From the NCBI GenBank assembly GCA_030762935.1, contig CM060899.1:13685001-13749000 (forward strand): a DNA stretch of 64,000 nt, given 5' to 3'. The DNA is from Hymenopus coronatus (Eukaryota; Arthropoda; Insecta; Mantodea; Hymenopodidae). Positions 55,411 through 64,000 of this stretch are shown in pieces. The notes under the pieces were generated by a model that ran no database searches, was not told the DNA's origin, and saw only the letters and a program-made list of their open reading frames with translations. The translations under genes were made by a program, and so were the position numbers. The first letter of the stretch is position 1; every line of letters starts with the position of its first letter.

Positions 55411-56595
55411 ATCATCATTCCCCCAGAAGATGATCTCCCTGGAGAGCGCCGTGGGCTTCGCTTTCCCTTAGATGTTTTGGAAGCGGTCTTACCACTGTCT
55501 TTCAGAAAGTCTTGCCTGACATAGCTGGTCTTAATTCCTTAGCAGGTGCAGAGGACGTCACAAGCTTAGAGGTTTTATTTCACGATGTCGAAGCTTTATG
55601 TTAGAAGGTTGCTGAACTGCTCAGTAGGCTGATAGATTTGGCAGATGTTAATGCCGACTTGGAAGGTAACGTAGGCTTGGGCACTGTTCTGGCTACAAGG
55701 ACCTTTTCTGCGACATTTGTACCGTTTATATCGCTAGTTTGCGTTGCGATTTCCTGACACTGCACCGGTTTACTACTACAGAGCTAAACGTGCCGGACTT
55801 CGGGACAGAATGTTGGCGGAGTCGCAAGAGAGTACGGGTTTCCGTGAACACCTTCTCTTTCACCCGGATCTCCTGGATCGGCTTCTCTCTGCAAAACGGG
55901 GACAGTTTCGAGAACTAGATGAATGTTCGCTGTCACAATTCACGCACGATGGAGGTGAACCAGACACACCATCGTGGGATACGTCACCACAGTTGGCGCA
56001 GGTGGATTCGCCATTACAAAAATCACGCGTGTGGCCAAAAACGTTGACTCTTGTAGCACCTGAGCGGGTTCGGTATATAAGACCTAACCTCGATGACTTA
56101 GTACCCTGCCTTAATCTTTTGCTGGAGATATACCCGATCAAAAGTAAGGAATAGAGTACGGGTAGGCATGAATTCTCCATTGACTTTACGCTGAACCCGA
56201 TACACAGATGTTTACGCCTTGATCTGCCATGTTTTCCTGAATCTCCTCAGTATTTAGTCCGTCAAGAACGCGAGTGGTGATCACACTGCATGAGGAGTTT
56301 AGCGTCTTATGCAGTTCGAGCTTCACGGGGAAGCTGGCTAACAGTTTGGCTTTCAGTATTTTGGCAGCCTGGGATGCGGAGAAGGCCTCAACCATCAGCG
56401 TGCCATTGCGGGCTCTAATGCAAGATTTCACAGGGACAGCCAGCTATTGCGTCGAGACCCTTTTGAATTATAAAAGGGCTCAGCGTGAAAAACTTCCTCC
56501 CTCTGTCCGATATATCACCAAGTAGCGAGGACCACAAGATTCGACTACTACTTTCCCCATATTACTAGCATTTAGGTTTTTATATTTGGTGCCAT
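55411..56595 (-). pseudogene. LINE copy B ORF1, main part
   Basis: It starts MAPNIKT.. at 56595. Blocks LMVEAFSASQAAKILKAK and VELHKTLNSS are in 56431-56186. The knuckles FCNGESTCANCGDVSHDG and CVNCDSEHSSSSRNCPRFAE are in 56180-55860. The frame changes near 56190 and the reading ends at the copy C insertion. Confidence 0.85.
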
Positions 56596-56998
56596 AAAGG
56601 TGTATAGAAATTCATCCCCCAGTGCTTCCCACCCAGCACGGCGTCACCCTACTAGAGTGACAGGACTACACAGGAAATATAGCGGCCACACCGTCCCACT
56701 TACCTTGGAGTTCGTTATAATACCTAGTCCTGGCCGATTGACTAGGGGGTGGGTTAGTCCCTAGCCTCCCGTTTACGCAAAGTAGAAACCGATGTGGTGT
56801 ATTAGGTTGCTGAAAACAGAAGCCCTGGCTCAGATATTCCTTTCCACCGACACTGGTGTCCACGCACGATCTACACGCCGGTGGGCATTTTTACCTACTG
56901 ACCCCCTCACCACTCAGCGGTTGCCGACTGAAGAAGTCAAGGTGGCTCGGGACCCCGGGTGCGCCTAACCCGTGCCTACGGAAGTAGTCCTCTTGAGG
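55411..56998 (-). mobile_element. I-group LINE copy B, 5' portion
   Basis: It holds the 5' UTR (56998 to about 56596) and most of ORF1 of copy B. Its 5' end abuts the duplicated target ACACAAGATG (56999-57008). Confidence 0.88.
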
Positions 56999-57008
56999 AC
57001 ACAAGATG
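56999..57008. repeat. Target duplication of LINE copy B, right
   Basis: ACACAAGATG, identical to 45777-45786, more than 11 kb away. Confidence 0.95.
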
Positions 57009-57588
57009 GAGGGGTTTTGCAATCCCCTTCGCGTGAAGCGTCACAACAGGTAGAACGACCAGTACAAAATTCGCTGGCATTTGTAACAGCGTAAGGGGTT
57101 CGGAATGTAGGGCCTAACCTCGATGGCTTCGTACTCTGCCTTAATGCTTTGAGGGAGATTTACTCGGTCAAAGGAAAGAAACAGGGTACGGGTAGGCACA
57201 AATTCACCATTTACTTTCCGTTGAACCCTATAGACAGATTTTACGCCTTGTACTGCCAGAGCTTTATAAAGCTCCTCATTGGACACACCGGAGTTCAAAG
57301 TCTTGTGCTTTTCTACCTTACTTGGGTAGCTGTGTAACCTTTTGGCTCGAAGAACCTTTGCTGCCATGGAGGCTGAAATTGCCTCAACCAGGAGAGTATA
57401 ATTTCGGAATCTTAACACAAGAATTAACCGTGCCAGCAATGTTATCTTATCCTTTTTGGATGGCAAAAGGGCTCACAGTCGTAAATTTTCTTCCTTCCTC
57501 TGTCCTAGCTAAAAACTAAGTAGCGAGGACCATTAGACTCGACTGCTTCTTTTCCATGCATAATAGATTTAAGTCTTGGTTTTTCCAT
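57009..57588 (-). pseudogene. LINE copy A ORF1, N-terminal part
   Basis: It starts MEKPRLKSIM at 57588. The frame 57466-57041 carries LLVEAISASMAAKVLRAK, VYRVQRKVNGEFVPTRTLF and RPYIPNPLRCYKCQR. It then shifts by one into FCTGRSTC...PPSCV and stops at the insertion point. Confidence 0.87.
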
Positions 57589-57690
57589 AAAAATATTGTT
57601 TAAATTCACCCCCCGGTGCTACCCACCCACCACGGAGCCTAACGAGCGATCTCCCTACTGGGGTGACAGGGCTACACAGGGGTATAGAGG

Positions 57691-57986
57691 GTCATCCTCC
57701 GTGGTGTAATGGTTACCATGCTGACTTCATATACCCAAGGTCGCGGGTTCAAACCTGGCGGAGGACGATGGATTTTTTCGGGCGTAAAAATCCTTAGCAT
57801 GGCTTCCTTCGGAAGGGAAGTAAAGCCGTTGGTCCCGTGTCGTAGATTTATGGCACGTAAAAGAACCTCAAGCCTGATAGAGGCCTCTGAGCAAAATTAA
57901 GCGGTCTTTCACGCCCAATTTAGAATGGGAGGTTGAGAACCACAGCAGTTAAAGAGCGTCCATAAATAACATGCAATTTCCTTTTT
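57691..57986 (+). mobile_element. SINE-B, full-length reference copy
   Basis: 296 bp, beginning with a tRNA-like head (CCTCCGTGGTGTAATGGTTA, GGGTTCAAACC), followed by a roughly 220-bp body ending CATGCAATTTCCTTTTT. Perfect 13-bp target duplication AGGGGTATAGAGG at 57678-57690 and 57987-57999. It is inserted in the 5' UTR of LINE copy A. Confidence 0.96.
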
Positions 57987-58328
57987 AGGGGTATAGAGGC
58001 TCGCCGTCCCAATCACCCTGGAGTTCGGTATAATAGTTAGTCCTGGCTGATTGAATAGGGGTGAGTTAGTCCCTAGCCTCCCATTAGGCAAAGCAGAAAC
58101 CAAAGTGCTCTATTAGATTGTGCACCCTCCCCAGTTACTGAACATCAGAAGCCCAAGCTCAGGTACTCAACCCTCAACCAACCAGGATATTCCTTTTCAC
58201 CAACACAGGTCTCCACACACGGCCTACACGTGGGTGGGCATTTTCACCTATTGACAGCCTCACTGCTCGGAGGTTGGTTCGGGACCCTGGGTGTGCCTAA
58301 CCTATACCTGCCATAGTAGGCCCGCGGG

Positions 58329-59149
58329 GGTTGTCTGGATGAGAGCAAACTTTAATTGTTTTTTTTCTTTGGAGGCAAATAAAGTGTAAAAGTAATCAAT
58401 ACTATGTTTAATAAACATTGATTCAATTTCAAGTTGTCTAGTGCCTGTTTTAATGTATCTCAGTTCATACTGTAAAAAACAGGGAAGTTATGAAAAGGAA
58501 GAATTACTCAGCGCTTATTACTTCATTAATTTGTGGCTGGGAGTCCCCCTTAAACATGTTTTAACAAGCTACAGATGGTATTTGCATACTACTGATATTT
58601 TTAATCACTTGCAAACTATTAGATAGATCCAGCCATTTATGCTTAGTTGGACATCTCATAGTTTTATCTTTATTTCAACCAAAAATATTGAATTATAAAA
58701 GAAAAATGCAGAATGAAATTCATAAAACCTTAGAGAAGCAAAAGGATATATTGATTTTGGCCCAAGTATTTGATATCAAGTTTATACCAGAAGTACATAT
58801 TTTGAGCTTCCTGAAACCCCAGGATAGTTTTGAGTTAACTATCTTTATTTCCTGCTGTTCTGCGCTTGGTCTTCTGTTAATGGTTAATGCCCATTATTAT
58901 TACATAGTCATCGCAGGCTGAGCTTTGTGCAGACCATAATTTTGGACTTTCAAACTAGGTATTACTTAACACTGAACACTGACTTTTAGGGCAGGACAAT
59001 AGAAATTTAAGAGAAATGCATACAAAGTTTAGAAGTTTACAACATTGTGCACTCTAAACGTCAATGAAGCATCTATTGCACATACTACAATGAAAAGCCC
59101 ACTTCACCTGAGTAATAATATGCCTATAAAATGTGTCAAGTTACTTTGC
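58329..59149. other. No supported gene
   Basis: AT-rich spacer between the LINE nest and the zinc-finger remnants. ORFs up to 77 codons lack recognisable features. Confidence 0.5.
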
Positions 59150-59790
59150 TTCTTATAAATATCTTGTTTTTAAGAGCTTCTTCCTTTGTGAGTTAAATTA
59201 TACATTTTCAAGATATAGAACATGGTGCTGCTCTGTTCATAAAAGAATATTTGCACTGATAAACAAGTTATAGCTTCCTACACATGATACTTTCGGCTTT
59301 TCATAAATCCCATTATGTGATTTGAATGACAATTGATTAAAGCTCTTACCACAAGTTTTGCTTTTCACCTCAATGAATAAGTTTGTATCTTTTGACAATT
59401 GTGAAGGTTTTAACTCTCATGTACCAAATTATATTCTTTCAAATCTGAAAACTGAGTAAACTCTTTTTAAATATTACTCATTCATAAAGCTTTTTAATCT
59501 CATCTATACAAATATCCCTTTTCAAAGATGATGCATGAGTAAAATTCTTCTCACAATTTATACACCCATGAAGTGTCAAATTTTGCATATTCAAAACTGA
59601 CAACTGAGTATATCTATTCTTCCTAATTATATATTTATTAGAGTTTTACCCCCATATACAGATTTGTGCCTTTTCAGACCTGGCAAGCGAGTAAATCCTT
59701 TCTTAAAAATTATATATTTATGAGGATTTTACCATCACTTAGAAGCTTATGCCATTTCAAAGATGACCTTTTCTTAGAAATTTCACACTT
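59150..59790 (-). pseudogene. Decayed C2H2 finger array beyond the stop of gene 2
   Basis: The minus strand keeps finger-like phrases in changing frames with stops, for example CINCEKNFTHASSLKRD (both histidine positions lost) at about 59510-59570, and repeated remnants of the LIHEGKKPHKC linker and of S-L-K helices at roughly 84-bp spacing. At least five or six dead fingers are visible. They are continuous with the live array that ends at 59792. Confidence 0.8.
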
Positions 59791-59791
59791 G

Positions 59792-60698
59792 TTAAGCCTT
59801 ATTAACCCTATGTATTAAATTATGCCTTTTCAAATCTGACAATCGAAAAAACCTCTTCTCACATAAAGCACATTTGTGAGGCTTTTTATCATTATGTAGT
59901 AAATTATGCCATTTCAAATGTGATAAACAAATAAATGTCTTTTCACAAATGTGGCATTTGTGAGGCCTTTTATTTTCGTGTATAAGATTATGAGATTTCA
60001 AATATGACAACCGAGTAAACCTCTTCTCACAAATTTCACACTTGTAAGGCTTTTTACCCTCATGAATAGAACTATGTGATTTCAAATCTGACAAGCGAGT
60101 AAAGCTCTTTTCACAAATTTTACACTTGTGAGGCTTTCTACCCTCATGTATTAAACTATGTGATTTCAAATTAGACAATCTAGCAAAGCTCTTTTCACAA
60201 ATTTGACATTTGTGAGGCTTTATACCCTCATGTATAAAATTATGTGATTTCAAATGAGCCAACTGAGTAAACTTCTTCTCACAAATTTGACACTTATGAG
60301 GCTTTTTACCCTCATGTATCAAATTATGCAATTTCAAATCAGACAGCCGAGTAAAGCTCTTTTGACATACTTCGCACTTGTGAAGCTTTTTACCCTTCTT
60401 TAGTGAAGAAGCTGTTTGCAAATATGAGGAACGAGTAAGGCTCTTTTCAGAAATATTACTTATTTGTGACTTTTCAGTGTTATGAAAAAATAAAACGGTA
60501 CTGTTAATTTTCACATTATATGTACCACAATATTCTGAGTGGAAATCTTTTTCTAGAGTTGGTGTTCTTGTAACATTAGTTTCTTGACCTTTAAATTCAT
60601 AACAATTGTTTTCATAACTCAAGCTTGAATTTTTCATTGAGTTTTCACCAGGGACTAATGGTGAATCATCATTATCATCACCTGCATCTGAGCATAAT
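59792..60698 (-). CDS. C2H2 zinc-finger gene 2, terminal exon (seven fingers)
   Basis: The acceptor is AATATTTCAG (AG at 60700-60699). The exon enters with one base completing a codon, then LCSDAGDDNDD, the same phase and similar start (LC-x-D) as gene 1's finger exon. Seven canonical C-x2-C-x12-H-x3-H fingers have HEGKKPHKC-type linkers. Helix frameworks are mostly R-L-S-x-L-K with variation at -1, 3 and 6. An eighth, leading finger has lost both cysteines (ISNISEKSLTRSSYL). The stop is at 59792-59794. It is a likely nuclear DNA-binding protein. The N-terminal exons are not identified and should lie at higher coordinates, possibly beyond the window. Confidence 0.88.
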
Positions 60699-61937
60699 CT
60701 GAAATATTGCATAATTTATAATTAGATACAAAAGTATAAAATGGCAATAAATTTCAAAAATTAACAGGGATTCTTTGCTAACACCAATCATTAATTTTAG
60801 TTAAAAAATTTGTGTGTGGAACCTCATAATTCATTACAGTCAAAATAACTGTATTAGTCAGCAATGTAATTATTAAAACTCTTTCAAATGAGAAAGATAT
60901 TAATGGTAAAATAAAACTCATGTAATAAATATTCAAAGAAATTCCTATGCTACTTAGACTTGCAAGAATTAATTTTTATTGCAAACTGGTTATCAAGAAG
61001 CAAGCACATATTAGGAGCCAGTACACTGGATGGAGTGTTTAACAGAAATACTGCAATAAATTAATAAATGATGGTGATAATAATGGAAATAAAAAAAGTG
61101 TTTTTTAAAACCAGATGTAACACAACTTTCTATACTTATTCTTCTTATAAAACCTCATATTTATATGTACTTCATGTTTATAAAAGTGAATGTAAAGGAA
61201 CTATTTTCTTACACATCTTATTGTAGGTATAAGCAACAGAAAAACCTTTAAAAATTTGATTGTATATGCTGGCTTTGAAATTGTATATTCTTTCCATAGT
61301 ACAAATAGATTTTATCTCAAATCCTCTTAATATTGTATTAGATGGAATATTCTAATATAGTAGAATATATATAATATTATAGAATATTGTACTAGAATAT
61401 TAAAAGAATAACAATAAAATCCACACAACTTAATTTTATTATAATATATAGGATATAAACTATGTGTTATAATAACATACACAGCTATGATTTGTTAAGT
61501 TATTGTTCATCTATCATGCTTAACCCCTAGTACAAGATTGATTCAGAATGGAAGCATGGTAGGATTTTAGGTTGGCAATTATTGTATTTGCGCTTCACAT
61601 GGAGAATGTGGGTTTGTGCGTGTGTGTGTTTGTTTTCTATAACCTTATTTTACTTGTTAACATAGAATATTTAAGTGCTCCTAGGAAAGAGATTATAAAC
61701 AGGTTTTATATTATGATGTTGCTCTACATATGGTTTTATTAAACAGTAAGTAGAAAAAATTCCAAATATATTTATTGCTTTTATTGTTTAGGAAATAAAG
61801 CACTTCTGGTGTACTGTCCTCACAGTATTGCAATATTCTTTCTTAGTGATTAGTGAGCAGATCTACTGAACAATGCACTATCACAATGTTTAATACCTAC
61901 TGAGATATAAAAAATTTCAACATTTTGTAGTTCCATA
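60699..61937. other. Probable intron sequence of zinc-finger gene 2
   Basis: AT-rich. It includes a run of partly palindromic ATATTCTA/TAGAATAT phrases at about 61345-61400. No microexon equivalent to that of gene 1 could be placed with confidence. Confidence 0.4.
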
Positions 61938-61939
61938 TA

Positions 61940-62841
61940 CAGTGTAATTCAAAAATACTTTTATAACACTTGGGAAAGGATTCTTAATATCAAAACAAGA
62001 AAATGGATTTATATAAACTTATGCTCTTAAATGTTCATTTTCTCATTATCAATATGTTAATGAAAGTCACCTTCAACAGTTCTCTGGGTCTAACCTCATA
62101 ACTTCATTTATTTATGCACTAATTCATAGAAGGCTTTGATGTATTTAACCCTGCAGAGTTGGCCTTGTGTTGCTGTGGCTGTTTAACAATTGTCATTTAT
62201 CTGATTGTAATACTTTCCACCAGCACACCTTACAAGTGCTGTGTACAGGGACTTCATTCAGAACCCTCTCCCAGACTTATTAGAAATTGTACCTCTGCAA
62301 ATAATAAAAAAAAAAATGTGGCTTATTTATGATGCTCCAGCACATTTTAGTCTCATTGTATGAGATGCAATGACTGGTATCTAGCTTGACAAATGGATAC
62401 ATAAAGGGGGACCAATTCCATGGTCTGCATGCTACTCTGACCTCAATCGTTTAGATTTTTAACCTTTGGGAGCACCCTAAATCATTGGTTTATGTAGCAG
62501 ACATCCCGTATGAAAAAACTCTTAATCTATGTGTCAATTAGGCCTGCAAAACCATATGACGTCAACTGGGAGTATTTGACATTTTATGCTTTGATGAGTG
62601 TATGCATATCTAGACGCAAGAGGAGAATATTTGGATCATTTGCTATAAGTGGTGTTTGCGTGAAACACCTCCTAACAAGCTGAAAACATCAGAAATAGAA
62701 TTATGTGTCACTTTAGAATGTTTTGAATAATACCATTTTGAACTTAATGAAATGAGAACGAAAGGTTTAGGGGCATAACTTTATATGAACATTTTTTCTT
62801 GTTTTGATGTAACTTTGTAAATGTACTTTTGAAACATCCTG
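61940..62841 (+). mobile_element. Tc1/mariner-superfamily element, short decayed copy
   Basis: TA duplications at 61938-61939 and 62842-62843. Imperfect terminal repeats start CAGTGTAATTCAAAAATAC and, inward from the right, CAGGATGTTTCAAAAGTAC. Size is 902 bp, shorter than an autonomous copy. A transposase C-terminal relic lies inside. Confidence 0.78.
62220..62660 (+). pseudogene. Transposase C-terminal relic (mariner superfamily)
   Basis: The plus strand reads YRDFIQNPLPDLLEIVPL, then MWLIYDAPAHFSLIV (second catalytic Asp block), then DKWIHKGGPIPWSACYSDLN, as in the widespread arthropod transposases with a GGPIPWPPRSPDL motif. Stops interrupt it and the N-terminal third is absent. Confidence 0.78.
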
Positions 62842-62998
62842 TATAGAAGAGTGTAGTTGAAGCATACACGGAAAATTGTCATTTTATAATAAAAATACTT
62901 TAGAGAAAAATGTGGTTAAATGCCACCCAAGTTTGTAGGAAACTTTTAACTTATTTTTTTCTAATTTGACATTTGGTATTGTAACAAATATCTTTATT

Positions 62999-63280
62999 GA
63001 CTGCCTCCGTGGCCGAGTGGTCAGCGAGCTGACTTCTCACCCGGAGGTACCGGGTTCGATTCCCGGCTGGGGTGGGGAGTTTTTCTTTAATCAGAATTAT
63101 TCCCTATCCCCCATAGAGTCTGGAAATATGAATGTGAGAGTAAATGTGCATGTGTTTAGTAATATAAAGTTTAAATTAATGTTCTGAACCTACAGTTTCA
63201 CAAGTCAAAGCAGCCGATATGACCATGATGTTAAACGGGGCTATACAAATGAAGCAATAAAAAAAAAAAAAAAAAAAAAA
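62999..63280 (+). mobile_element. SINE-C (tRNA-headed), full-length copy
   Basis: The tRNA-like head is GCCTCCGTGGCCGAGTGGTC with B box GGGTTCGATTCCC. A distinct body ends GATGTTAAACGGGGC, followed by AATGAAGCAATAAA and a roughly 20-A tail. Target duplication ATCTTTATT at 62990-62998 and 63280-63288. The body differs from SINE-A, but the GTTAAAC phrase near the tail is shared. Confidence 0.92.
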
Positions 63281-63288
63281 TCTTTATT

Positions 63289-63987
63289 TCAATGGTGCAG
63301 AACAGAGTCTTTATGTATTTTCTGCTGCTGACAACTTTTCATGCTCACTGCTTTGACACTCCTACTCTCAGTTGACAACTGTTTTGACTGTCTAATTCCA
63401 CTGCACTCAGTGACTCAGAAGTCATTGTCATTAATGGCTCTGACTGCCTTCCTTTTGTACTTTGTGATTATGTAGCAATAAACTTGCTAGGAAAGGTGCA
63501 AAGAAAGTTTTTTTATAATTCCTTGATGCCATTACTGCATGTGTTGTGTACATGCAGGTGTGATAATCATTGGAGTTATTTAAACTAAGCCTACTGCAAA
63601 AAAGTAACAATTCTAGTAAGAAGTCAGGCACAGGCCTTTAGGTACAGAGTCACACTGATCACTCCTCATGGAGGTCATCTCAAACAAAATAAGACTATGG
63701 TGTTGACTGTAATCAGGATTCCAAAAAGCTGGCATATCTTTCAACACTGTATCACAGTAGAATACTGATAGGCAATTTTGTCAAGATAAAAGTGTTCTAT
63801 TTGTTCAATCTGTTGTTTCTTTAACAAGAAGGACATGGAAACAATTTTATGCTTAATTCAACTACAAATGGGGAATAATGCAATAGCTGAAACTAAAAAA
63901 GAGTTGAGTTAGAAAAATGTGCTTAGTTACATTGCTTTGTGTTGTTCATATTCACCCTCCTTAACAATGACATCTTTTTATACATAC
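63289..63987. other. No supported gene
   Basis: No domain-bearing ORF. It probably lies within an intron of zinc-finger gene 2 if the donor at 63987 is real. Confidence 0.4.
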
Positions 63988-64000
63988 CTTAAATCTAAAT
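63988..64000 (-). CDS. Possible 3' end of an upstream exon of zinc-finger gene 2
   Basis: The minus strand reads ...TTTAGATTTAAG|GTATGT, a good donor. The preceding phrase resembles the end of gene 1's acidic exon (TTTGTGACATTAAG|GTAAGT) and would likewise end in phase 0. Only 13 bases are inside the window, so this is tentative. Confidence 0.3.

Larger units (their letters stand above)
57009..58328 (-). mobile_element. I-group LINE copy A, 5' portion
   Basis: The 5' end is near 58328 (CGGGCCTACTATGG on the minus strand). It has a 5' UTR interrupted by a SINE-B (57691-57986) and the N-terminal two-thirds of ORF1 down to the knuckles, where copy B is inserted. It continues at 45786. Confidence 0.9.

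Noticed and set aside
57700..57770. tRNA-like sequence with GGTTCAAACC box
   Set aside because: It is part of SINE-B, which is repeated twice more near 16.4-17.0 kb.
59250..59790. Additional functional fingers continuing gene 2
   Set aside because: Stops and frame changes occur in every unit and metal-binding residues are lost, so they cannot be translated as part of the protein.
63001..63075. Possible Ser/Leu-type tRNA gene
   Set aside because: The head has good A and B boxes, but it is followed by a SINE body and poly(A) and is flanked by a 9-bp target duplication.

Overview
This is a eukaryotic window, most likely from an arthropod. The evidence is AT-rich introns with consensus splice sites, C2H2 zinc-finger exons, an intact mariner, hAT elements, tRNA-derived SINEs with poly(A) tails, and non-LTR retrotransposons with APE endonuclease, RT and RNase H. 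I cannot name the species; a chelicerate or a lower insect would fit the repeat types. No bacterial-style operons, CRISPR arrays or rRNA genes are visible, and every tRNA-like sequence I found is the head of a SINE.

Layout. (1) 1-2.7 kb: a GIY-YIG relic, a small tandem repeat, and a complete mariner transposon with an uninterrupted transposase. (2) 2.7-12.4 kb, minus strand: a C2H2 zinc-finger gene that I reconstruct as three coding exons: an acidic exon (12380-11870), a 35-nt microexon (4945-4911) and a seven-finger exon (3657-2805). Splice sites and reading phase agree throughout. Its large intron holds SINE insertions and old internal duplications. (3) 12.4-25.3 kb: mostly non-coding, with nested SINEs, two hAT transposons delimited here by perfect 8-bp target duplications (17180-19428 and 22004-24965), and a roughly 165-bp tandem repeat split by the second hAT. 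(4) 25.3-31.7 kb: two decayed jockey-like non-LTR elements head to head, a G-rich minisatellite and a long (TA)n tract. (5) 31.7-35.3 kb: a fold-back palindrome followed by a decayed virus-like element of Polinton/Maverick or adintovirus type. It retains a protein-primed B-family DNA polymerase fragment, an A32-like packaging ATPase, a small basic ORF and two TATA-type promoters. (6) 37.3-58.3 kb: a nest of at least five copies of one I-group LINE family inserted into each other. One nesting level is proven by an identical 10-bp target duplication more than 11 kb apart. (7) 59.1-64 kb, minus strand: a second seven-finger C2H2 gene with a graveyard of dead fingers beyond its stop codon, a mariner-superfamily remnant, a third SINE family, and a possible splice donor at the very end.

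The likely functional host genes are the two zinc-finger genes. They share exon phase at the finger-exon acceptor and the same finger framework, so they are probably tandem paralogues driven apart by transposon insertion. The mariner is the only mobile element here with an undamaged transposase. Everything else mobile is broken. The most unusual content is the virus-like relic, the self-nested LINE family, and the microexon zinc-finger gene with its triplicated acidic N-terminus.
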